Assembly: GCA_021325365.1 (NCBI GenBank)
Contig: JAJPHF010000097.1
Coordinates: forward strand, 1-56,394
Direction of reading: 5' to 3'
DNA length: 56,394 nt
Source: Pseudomonadota bacterium
Lineage (GTDB): Bacteria > Chloroflexota > UBA6077 > JAJPHF01
A model generated the notes under the pieces. That model did no database searches. It was not told the DNA's origin and saw only the letters and a program-made list of their open reading frames with translations. The position numbers were made by a program, and so were the translations under genes. Shown piece by piece: positions 50,174 to 56,394 of this stretch; within the stretch, counting starts at the first letter, position 1, and each line of letters opens with the position of its first letter.

Positions 50174-50669
50174 CCACCTGGCCCGAGGCCGTTGGCGAGT
50201 TAGGCAGAGCCAGCTATCGGCCTGCACCCGGCGGGGCTGCCTTGGCGCGGGGCTGCTGGCCCTGCTCAGCCTGGCCGCGTGCGCGCGGCCTACGGCGTCC
50301 CGTCCACCCGCGGCAGCCGTCGGCCCCCAGTACGTAACGGTCGCCAGCAGCATTACGCCGACCGGGTTTCGCTTCGAGCCGGCGCGGCTCACGCTGCACG
50401 CCGACGTGCCCGTCCGGCTGACCTTCGACAACCGGCTGCGGCCAGGCGACAGCGGCGGCGCGCTGATGCACGATTTCACGATCGACAAGCTCGGCGGCCA
50501 CAGCCTGCTGTCGCGGCTCGCGGGCTACCGGGTACACATCGCCGCGGCGCCCGACAGCCAGGCGGCGGGCGAGTTTACGCTGTCCGCCGGCACCTACGAG
50601 TTCTACTGCTCGGTGGACCGCCACCGCGAGGACGGCATGGTGGGCACCGTCGTCGTGAGCGAGTCATGA
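50151..50669 (+). CDS. Cupredoxin-like lipoprotein
   Basis: 172 aa from GTG 50151, overlapping chrA by 23 bp; TTG 50160 is also possible. Lipobox LAAC (Cys44) after a hydrophobic stretch. The beta-sandwich has type 1 copper ligands visible: His in LMHDFTI, then Cys, His and Met in YCSVDRHREDGM. It may carry electrons or copper at the outer face. Unusual as the last gene of a PadR-ChrA operon. Confidence 0.8.
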   Translation: MRCLRRSDHLARGRWRVRQSQLSACTRRGCLGAGLLALLSLAACARPTASRPPAAAVGPQYVTVASSITPTGFRFEPARLTLHADVPVRLTFDNRLRPGDSGGALMHDFTIDKLGGHSLLSRLAGYRVHIAAAPDSQAAGEFTLSAGTYEFYCSVDRHREDGMVGTVVVSES

Positions 50670-50747
50670 GCGCGCGGCGTGACGGCATCGTGAGCCGGCG
50701 GCGGGGAGCGCGCGCGCTATGCTCAGGGCGAGCGCTCGGAGGAGCCG

Positions 50748-51821
50748 ATGATTGCCGACGACCCGCCCCCCGCGACCCCGCGCGATCCCGCGCCGGCCGC
50801 CGACGCCGAATCGCCCGCGCTCGCCGACGCGCTCGCGGCGTTCGCGGCGAGCCTGCGCGGCAAGTCGCCGCACACCGCGCACACCTACGCCACGGCGCTC
50901 GACCGCTTCACCGAGTACCTGGCCGAACGCGGCGTCACGGAGGGGACGCCGACCGCCGCGCTGCCGGCCGACGCGCTGGAGAGCTATTACGCCTGGCTGG
51001 TCAGGCGCTACGGCCGCACGGCGCGCGCGACGCACAGCACCTACCTGGCCGGGGCGCGCGCTTTCCTGCGGTTTCTGGAGCGGCGCCGCTGGGGCTCGCG
51101 CGCCGCCACCTACGAACAGCTCCGCGAGGGCTTGCGCGCCGTCGTCGGCCGCGCCAGCTACCGCACGCCGCGCGTCGACCAGGGCCTGCCGCTCGTCGTC
51201 ACCTACGCCCTGGAGCTGCCACTTCCCGCGCCAACCGGCCACAACGACGCGCGCCGCCTGGAGCTGCTGCGCGACCGGGCGCTGCTGCTGACGCTCTACG
51301 GTACCGGCCTACGCCGCGCCGAGGTCGCCGCGCTGAACCGCGCCGACGTCGACGACGGCTGGGCCGACCGCGCGCTGGTCGTGGGCAAGGGCAGCAAGGA
51401 GCGCGTCGTGTTCTTCGATCCGGACAGCCTGGCGGCGATCCGCACGTACCTGGCCGCCCGCGCCGACCGCTACGTGCCGCTCTTCCTGCGCCACGACAAG
51501 GGGCGCGGCAAAGCGCGCGCCGGCGGCGAGAACTACCGGCTGTCCACGCAGTCGATCTACAACGTCGTGCGCCACTACGCCGACGCCGCCGGCGTGCGCG
51601 CCTCGCCCCATGCCTTCCGCCACCAGAAGGCATCGGTGCTGCTGAACGCCGGCGCGCAGCTCGCCGAGGTGCAGGACCTCCTCGGCCACGCCTCGCCCGA
51701 CACGACCAAGCGCATCTACGCCCACTACGAGACGAGCCACCTGAAGGACGCCTTCGACCGCTACAGCGTGCCCGCCGCCGACCTGGCCCGCGCCGTCCGC
51801 CGCCGGCGCGGCGAGGATTAG
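50748..51821 (+). CDS. Tyrosine recombinase (XerC/D-like)
   Basis: 357 aa, ATG 50748 behind GGAGGA. N-terminal SAM-like core-binding domain (SPHTAHTYATALDRFTEYL) and catalytic domain with R189 (GTGLRRAEV), K in GKGSKERV, H288-xx-R291 (PHAFRHQKAS), H314 (LLGHAS) and the nucleophile Y324 (TKRIYAHY). All active residues are present. It may be a chromosome-dimer-type or integrative-element recombinase. No attachment site was identified. A two-repeat CRISPR remnant lies 1.6 kb away. Confidence 0.9.
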   Translation: MIADDPPPATPRDPAPAADAESPALADALAAFAASLRGKSPHTAHTYATALDRFTEYLAERGVTEGTPTAALPADALESYYAWLVRRYGRTARATHSTYLAGARAFLRFLERRRWGSRAATYEQLREGLRAVVGRASYRTPRVDQGLPLVVTYALELPLPAPTGHNDARRLELLRDRALLLTLYGTGLRRAEVAALNRADVDDGWADRALVVGKGSKERVVFFDPDSLAAIRTYLAARADRYVPLFLRHDKGRGKARAGGENYRLSTQSIYNVVRHYADAAGVRASPHAFRHQKASVLLNAGAQLAEVQDLLGHASPDTTKRIYAHYETSHLKDAFDRYSVPAADLARAVRRRRGED

Positions 51822-52606
51822 GATGCGGCGCTCGTAGCGAGCGCGCGAAGGACGGTCTCCCAGACGAGCGCCGGCCGCTCGCTGGCGAGTAGGCTCGCCG
51901 TGGCGCCCGCCTTCCACGGCCAGATGCCCACCCGCTCGATTCCCGCGGCAGCCGCCGCCTGGATCATCGCCGCCACCGCCGCTTCCTCGCCCGCGGGCAC
52001 CTGGAAGGCCCGCACCCAGACGTGCGGCTCGACGCCGTGGCACTGCCCGAGGGCCAGGGCAGTCGCCAGCCGCTCCGCCGCGGGCGACCGGCCGTACAGG
52101 TCCATGCCAGCGGTCAGGCAGCGCGCGACCACGGGCTCGGGTAGGATCGCGCACTGCTCCGGGTTCCAGTAAAGGGCGTGGCGGAGCGCCGCGGGGGTCT
52201 GGTCCATCAAGTCGAGCAGCAGCGCCGTGACCACCTCCGGTCCGCAGCAGCGCGTGCCATTGGGCTCGTCCCAGAACAGCACGTCCGGCGCCGCGGCGAC
52301 CGCCGCCTCCAGCCAGGCCGCGAGCACGTCGCGCACCTGGCAAGAGCGCGGGCAGAGGTGGCCGACGGCGCTGATCGCCTCACCGCCGAACAGGCCGGCG
52401 ACGCCCCAGGGACTGACCCACGTCTCCAGGCCCAGGTCGCGGGCGAGCCGAACGCGCTCGCGGAGGCCCGCGGCGTCCAGGCGTGCCAGCTCCTCGGAGC
52501 ATGGAAACACCACGGTCCGAAACGCCCGGGCCATCTCCTGGAAGTCCTGCGCGCAATGGCGCGGATCGCCCACGCCGTAATAAGCCACCATGGGCCGCAG
52601 CGTCAT
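51818..52606 (-). CDS. TIM-barrel-like (glycoside-hydrolase-like) hypothetical protein
   Basis: 262 aa, ATG 52606. No signal peptide. Segments look like a beta/alpha barrel: LRPMVAYYGVGDP, FRTVVFPCSEE, LGLETWVSPWGVAGLFGGEA, APDVLFWDEPNGTRCCGPEV, RHALYWNPEQ, GMDLYGRSP, EPHVWVRAFQVPAGEEAA and IERVGIWPWKAG. FWDEP resembles a glycosidase catalytic strand, with Glu as a possible acid. Function unknown. Its stop overlaps the recombinase stop by 4 bp (tail to tail). The ferritin-like gene ends 12 bp upstream on the same strand, so they form an operon. Confidence 0.65.
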   Translation of the reverse strand: MTLRPMVAYYGVGDPRHCAQDFQEMARAFRTVVFPCSEELARLDAAGLRERVRLARDLGLETWVSPWGVAGLFGGEAISAVGHLCPRSCQVRDVLAAWLEAAVAAAPDVLFWDEPNGTRCCGPEVVTALLLDLMDQTPAALRHALYWNPEQCAILPEPVVARCLTAGMDLYGRSPAAERLATALALGQCHGVEPHVWVRAFQVPAGEEAAVAAMIQAAAAAGIERVGIWPWKAGATASLLASERPALVWETVLRALATSAAS

Positions 52607-52618
52607 CCACCAGCCCCG

Positions 52619-53413
52619 CTAGCCGACGGCGAGCGGCGCGATCTCGCCGCGGCGGATGGCGGCCAGGCGCTCCTCGGAGAGCGGGTTGCCCCAGATCTCG
52701 TTGCGCAGGCGCAAGTGCTGGTACATGTACTCCGTCAGCAGCGCCGCCGCGCGGTCGAGCGTCGCCTCGTCGTGGACCCACTGCTGCACGAAGCCGCGCA
52801 CGCGGCCGGGCCCGTGGCCTAGCTCGTCGCGCACGATGAGCCGCATGGCGGCGGCCAGCCGCTCGCGGAACGGTGTGCCGCTGAGCGATGCCGCCACCTC
52901 GAACGCGCCGCCGCCCCCGCCCTCGCTGAGCCGCAGCACGGCGTTGGCGAAGTCGTGGCCCTCCGTCTCGCGCCGCTCGCGGATGAGCAGCATCATTCCC
53001 GAGGCCTCCGGAAGCAGCGGGTGGCGCAACGCCTCCGGCGGCGCGTCGGGATCGACCATCGAGTTGATCTCGTACTTCATCGCTTCCTCGGCCGTCAGCT
53101 TGCGGCCGATCAGCTCCTCCGCCACGTCCGCGAGCAGCGCGTAGTGCCGCGTCTCGTCGGCGATGTGCTCCAGCATCTCGACGAGGTCGTGGCGGTCCAC
53201 CGTCCGCTCCAACCCCTCGTTCATCTGCATGGCTCGCCCGAGCCGCTGGCGCGTCTGCAGCTCGCGCCCCATCTGGCGCAGCAGCGCGTCCAGGTACTCC
53301 TCGGTCGTGTGCTCCCGCGCGAAGTAGGCCTGCACCACCTCCGCCTCCCCGGCGGTGAAGCGCGCGATCACGTCCAGCAAGCGCGCTTCGGCGCGCTCGG
53401 CCAACGACTCCAT
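52619..53413 (-). CDS. Ferritin-like diiron-domain protein
   Basis: 264 aa, ATG 53413 with AGGAAC upstream. Helical bundle with two candidate ExxH motifs (ADETRHYALL, RDELGHGPGR) plus other Glu on the flanking helices (AGEAEVVQAYFAREHTTEEYLD), giving a ferritin-like diiron site. Members of this broad class include oxygenase-like and rubrerythrin-like proteins. Operon with the TIM-barrel-like gene. Function unknown. Confidence 0.72.
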   Translation of the reverse strand: MESLAERAEARLLDVIARFTAGEAEVVQAYFAREHTTEEYLDALLRQMGRELQTRQRLGRAMQMNEGLERTVDRHDLVEMLEHIADETRHYALLADVAEELIGRKLTAEEAMKYEINSMVDPDAPPEALRHPLLPEASGMMLLIRERRETEGHDFANAVLRLSEGGGGGAFEVAASLSGTPFRERLAAAMRLIVRDELGHGPGRVRGFVQQWVHDEATLDRAAALLTEYMYQHLRLRNEIWGNPLSEERLAAIRRGEIAPLAVG

Positions 53414-53461
53414 CGTGTTCCTCCGTTCCTGTCGGCGCTCGTCAGCCTATTGTGCAGTCGG

Positions 53462-53551
53462 CGACCACCCGCGCGCACGCGGACACCCCGCTCGCGTTGC
53501 CCCAGTTGTCGACCCAGGTGTACGACCACCCGCGCGCACGCGGACGCCCCA
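53462..53551. CRISPR. Two-repeat, one-spacer type I-E-like CRISPR remnant
   Basis: A 29-bp repeat at 53462-53490 and 53523-53551 (27 of 29 identical; core CACCCGCGCGCACGCGG) flanks a 32-bp spacer (53491-53522). The 29+32 = 61 bp period is exactly that of type I-E arrays. The repeat core is a CCGCG/CGCGG dyad, and one frame reads DHPRARG, the known signature of translated I-E repeats. No further repeat, leader or cas gene is visible, so it is probably an orphan remnant in the 223-bp gap 53414-53636. Confidence 0.6.
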
Positions 53552-53636
53552 CCCAGGCTCATGCTCGGCGTGCGAGCGCGGCGGGTGGGGCTGCCCGGTC
53601 CGCCAGGTTGCGACCTGATCTGGTGAACCAGCCGAG

Positions 53637-55031
53637 CTAGACGCCCGAGGGGTACGTCTCGGGCGGCTCGCCCTCGGGTTGCGGCTGCAGGTGCAGCGGG
53701 TGCAGGGCGTGCGTCTCGTCCAGGTAGAGGAAGGCGTCGTAGCGCAGGGACAGGATGGTGGGCACGTAATTGCCAAAGCGCTCGAAGGCGGGATTGTAGA
53801 CGACGCCGATGGCGCGATGGCCGCGCGGCGTGAGCAGCGGGTCGGCGGCGGCGTCGAGGCTACCCGGGGCGGGAAGCGCCCCCGCCGCGGTGCCGTCGAA
53901 CAGGAACAGGGCATTCTCCCCGCCCAGCGCGTCGTGCAGCACGGCCTCGTGGGTGTCGGGCTGCGCGGGCGGTACGGACATGCGCTCCATCGGGGCGCCC
54001 CACTCGTCGCCCGCGATGACGCTGCCGCGATGCGAGCCGAAGCCGACGAGCACCACGCCATCCCGCCAGTCGCGCTCGCGCACCAGCTGGCCGACGTTCA
54101 CCATGCCGGAGCGCGCCATGTCGGTCGCGCGGGCGTCGCCGATGTGCGTGTTGTGCTCCCAGACGATCGCCTTCGCGTCGGGGCCGTGGAGCTGCATCAG
54201 ACGCTCCAGCGTCTCGACCATGTGCTGGTCGCGTACGTTCCACGAGTCGGGCCCGCCGTGGATCATCGCGCGATAGTAGCGTTCGGCGTTGCGCGTCACG
54301 AGCGCGTTCTGGTCCGCGTTGAAGTACGCCTCGCGGCCCTCTGCCTGGTACTGCGGCGCCCTGCGGCGCAGGTCCACCAGCAGGGCCGTGACCTCTTCCT
54401 GACAGGATGTCGGGACGAGCGCCGTTGCGCGGGCATACTCCTGCACGTCCTCGCCGTAGGGCTCGAAGCAGCGGAAGGCGCGGTAGGCCGCCTCCAGGGC
54501 GCTCGGATCGACGCGCTCCAGGTACTTGGTGACGGCGTCGAGCGACTCCCACAGGCTATACACGTCGAGGCCGTAGAAGCCGACGCGCTGGTCGGTGGGC
54601 AGGTCGGCGTTGTGCTGGCGCAGCCACTCGGCTAGCTCGACGATCTCGGTGTTGGCCCACATCCAAGTGGGCCAGCGGGCGAAGGCGTGCAGCACCTCGC
54701 GCGCGCTCGCGCCGGCATCGGGGGCGTGCTTCACGTAGCGGTTCACGCGGTAGCAGTCGGGCCAGTCGCCCTCGACGGCGATGAACGCGAAGCCCTTCTC
54801 GCAGATCAGGCGCTGGCTGATGCGGCGGCGCCAGTTGTAGTACTCGGCAGTGCCGTGCGAGGCCTCACCCAGGAGCACGTAGCGGGCGTCGCCGATGCGG
54901 TCCAGCAGCGGATCGAGGTCGTCGGGGCCGCGCAGGGGATGCGCCAGGGCGCGAAAGCGGTCGGCCAGGCGGGCGGCGCTGGCCGTGCCGCGTCCGGCGA
55001 CGCGGTCTCGGATGCTCTGCATGGTCTCCAT
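53637..55031 (-). CDS. Erythromycin esterase (EreA/B)-like family protein
   Basis: 464 aa, ATG 55031 (a frame extension to 55100 is not supported). Erythromycin esterase fold: VLLGEASHGTAEYYNWRRRI with the catalytic His, GDWPDCYRVNRYVKH, WMWANTEIVELAEWLR, GFYGLDVYSLWES and WEHNTHIGDARATDM. Most chromosomal members have no proven macrolide activity; many sit in environmental genomes with unknown substrates, so resistance should not be assumed. Confidence 0.85.
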   Translation of the reverse strand: METMQSIRDRVAGRGTASAARLADRFRALAHPLRGPDDLDPLLDRIGDARYVLLGEASHGTAEYYNWRRRISQRLICEKGFAFIAVEGDWPDCYRVNRYVKHAPDAGASAREVLHAFARWPTWMWANTEIVELAEWLRQHNADLPTDQRVGFYGLDVYSLWESLDAVTKYLERVDPSALEAAYRAFRCFEPYGEDVQEYARATALVPTSCQEEVTALLVDLRRRAPQYQAEGREAYFNADQNALVTRNAERYYRAMIHGGPDSWNVRDQHMVETLERLMQLHGPDAKAIVWEHNTHIGDARATDMARSGMVNVGQLVRERDWRDGVVLVGFGSHRGSVIAGDEWGAPMERMSVPPAQPDTHEAVLHDALGGENALFLFDGTAAGALPAPGSLDAAADPLLTPRGHRAIGVVYNPAFERFGNYVPTILSLRYDAFLYLDETHALHPLHLQPQPEGEPPETYPSGV

Positions 55032-55290
55032 GGTCGTGCTCCACCGAAGGAATCGCAGAATGGCGGGCAATGCGCCGCGAAGAGCGCTTTCGTGCTCCAA
55101 ACCGGTTCGCAGCAGAAGCTATGCCAGCCAGGCGGACGACCGGCGTATGATTTGAGCTGTATAGGAGCGCAATCGAAGGGCATAACTCCGTTTGTATGGA
55201 CGCACGATGGCGTATGGAGAATCACCCCGACTATATCGAGGCATGCTCCTTGCAGGAACAGCGAATGGCGATGCTGAAAGGAGTGGATGC

Positions 55291-55473
55291 ATGGCGAAGC
55301 CCAAGCGCACGCGCACGCATGAGAGCCACAAGGACTTCGCGGCGAAGCAGACGATGAACCCGCCGGCCGGCGGCCCGCGCGAGGGGCAGACGCGCCAGCC
55401 AGAGTCGCAGGACGCGAAGCGGCGGATCGGCCAGTTCACGGGTACCGGCGAGCCGTCGTTGACCAAGAAGTAG
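55291..55473 (+). CDS. Small basic protein, unknown
   Basis: 60 aa, ATG 55291 with AAAGGAG 7 nt upstream; the frame extends to 55192 without support. Lys/Arg/Gln/Gly-rich, no hydrophobic segment: AKPKRTRTHESHKDFAAKQT, NPPAGGPREGQTRQPESQ, ending QFTGTGEPSLTKK. Looks intrinsically disordered and may bind nucleic acid. A strong hairpin lies 23 bp downstream, supporting a real monocistronic gene. Confidence 0.65.
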   Translation: MAKPKRTRTHESHKDFAAKQTMNPPAGGPREGQTRQPESQDAKRRIGQFTGTGEPSLTKK

Positions 55474-55496
55474 CGTCTCCCCGCTGGTGGACCGAG

Positions 55497-55535
55497 CTGG
55501 GGCGGACGTTTGACGCGGTCAAACGTCCGCCCCAG
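55497..55535 (+). terminator. Strong hairpin after the small basic protein
   Basis: CTGGGGCGGACGTTTGAC and its exact complement (55497-55514 with 55518-55535), GCG loop. Weak T content follows (TCTGT). Confidence 0.65.
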
Positions 55536-55639
55536 TCTGTGCCAGTCGCCCAAGGCGGGCCGCGCGAATCAATTCATGCACGCGCCGGCGTGCGCCCCGA
55601 TCACGCGCCGCAACAACATGGCGGGCGCCCTGCGGGGCG

Positions 55640-56394
55640 CTAGCCGTTGACGATCTCGCCGCCGTTCGGGTGCAGCACCTGGCCAGACATGTACGAGGCG
55701 TCGTCGGAGGCGAGAAAGACGTAGCAGTTAGCCACCTCCTCCGGCTGGCCGGCGCGCTTCATCGGCACGTCCGAGCCGAACTTCGCTACTGCCTCGGGCG
55801 GGAAAGTCGAGGGGATGAGCGGCGTCCAGATCGGGCCGGGCGCCACGCCGTTGACGCGGATGCCTTTAGCGGCGAGCGCTAGCGCGAGCGAGCGCGTGAA
55901 GGCCACGATGGCGCCCTTGCTCGCGGCGTAGTCGAGCAGGTGGGGGCTGCCGGCGTAAGCGGTGACCGAGGTCGTGTTCACGATGGCGCTGCCGGGAGTC
56001 AGGTGAGGCAGCGCGGCCTTCGTCATGAAGAACTGGGCAAAGATGTTGGTGCGGAAGGTGCGCTCCAGCTGTTCGGCGCTGATCTGCTCGATGCTGTCCC
56101 GCGGGTGCTGCTCGCCCGCGTTGTTCACGAGCACGTCGAGGCGGCCGAGCGAGTCGAGGGTGCGCTGAACGACCTGGCGGCAGAACGCCTCGTCGCCCAC
56201 GTCGCCGGCGATGGCGATGCAGCGGCGGCCTTTCTGCTCGACCTCGTGCTTGGCCTTGGCGGCATCCTCGTGCTCGTTCAGGTAGGCGATCGCCACGTCG
56301 GCGCCCTCCTTCGCGAAGGCGATGGCGACCGCGCGCCCGATACCGCTATCGCCGCCCGTGATGAGCGCGACCTTGCCCGCGAGCTTGCCGCTGC
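55640..56394 (-). CDS. SDR family oxidoreductase, start beyond window
   Basis: Reading past the GTG at 56296, the frame stays open to the window edge and encodes the missing Rossmann start (GKVALITGGDSGIGRAVAIAF), so the gene begins outside. NAD(P) motif TGG-DSGIG, NNAGEQHP, catalytic Ser in NTTSVTAY, and Y-xxx-K in YAASKGA, followed by VNGVAPGPIWTPL. This matches the 3-oxoacyl-ACP reductase/glucose-dehydrogenase-like SDRs with the EQHP variant, similar to YhdF/YghA. Substrate unknown. Confidence 0.92.
   Translation of the reverse strand, partial: SGKLAGKVALITGGDSGIGRAVAIAFAKEGADVAIAYLNEHEDAAKAKHEVEQKGRRCIAIAGDVGDEAFCRQVVQRTLDSLGRLDVLVNNAGEQHPRDSIEQISAEQLERTFRTNIFAQFFMTKAALPHLTPGSAIVNTTSVTAYAGSPHLLDYAASKGAIVAFTRSLALALAAKGIRVNGVAPGPIWTPLIPSTFPPEAVAKFGSDVPMKRAGQPEEVANCYVFLASDDASYMSGQVLHPNGGEIVNG

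Noticed and set aside
50748..51821. Integrative element with attachment sites
   Set aside because: The recombinase is intact, but I found no direct repeats flanking a cargo region and no tRNA target, so no element was called.
53637..55031. Macrolide resistance gene
   Set aside because: The fold is erythromycin-esterase-like, but environmental homologues are mostly of unknown activity, so resistance is not claimed.
1..56394. tRNA, rRNA or riboswitch genes
   Set aside because: I looked for T-loop GTTCRANYC-like motifs with acceptor stems and for known aptamer cores and saw none; a covariance search would be decisive.

Overview
The window is a 56.4 kb piece of a GC-rich (about 70 percent) chromosome. 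It looks like a free-living, aerobic, soil-type Chloroflexota. The reasons are the Thr/Pro-rich linkers in surface proteins, lipoproteins with long Ala/Ser/Pro-rich segments after the lipobox, SBBP-repeat and DUF6790-type proteins, and many SBP, LLM-flavin and amidohydrolase modules. The phylum is inferred from style; no rRNA, tRNA or universal marker was found. The SBBP-repeat gene at the left edge and an SDR gene at the right edge are both cut by the window.

Left third (1-21.5 kb): surface and secreted proteins, then a run of catabolic genes. These include an NMT1-type substrate-binding lipoprotein, a group D flavin monooxygenase, an MBL-fold/TetR pair, and a minus-strand set (LLM oxidoreductase, 4,5-dihydroxyphthalate-decarboxylase-like protein, extracellular SBP). 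An amidohydrolase, a small toxin-antitoxin-like pair, a Rieske oxygenase, a large alpha/beta hydrolase and an epoxide-hydrolase-like enzyme follow. Together they suggest uptake and oxidative or hydrolytic breakdown of aromatic or xenobiotic carboxylates; no substrate can be read from sequence.

Middle (21.5-37.5 kb): an OmpR-type two-component system followed 5 bp later by a leaderless SBP-like protein; a DUF433/PIN-like toxin-antitoxin pair whose toxin is frameshifted; a cytochrome P450; a PHB-depolymerase-like esterase; an SBP plus fused double permease without an ATPase, split by a perfect 20-bp hairpin; and an SBP, amidohydrolase, DUF3500 operon.

Right third (37.5-56.4 kb): metal, redox and stress functions. 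These are a BFD ferredoxin, a bacterioferritin lacking both ferroxidase histidines, a Kelch protein, a hemerythrin, a PadR, coiled-coil, ChrA, cupredoxin operon, a tyrosine recombinase, a ferritin-like protein, a two-repeat type I-E-like CRISPR remnant and an erythromycin-esterase homologue. The most notable item is a translationally coupled EgtB-like/TIGR04348 glycosyltransferase pair at 43.4-45.7 kb, the senA-senB signature of selenoneine biosynthesis, with senC absent from the window.

Three copies of a MITE-like intergenic repeat (10.9, 17.0 and 38.5 kb) and several perfect hairpins punctuate the intergenic spaces.
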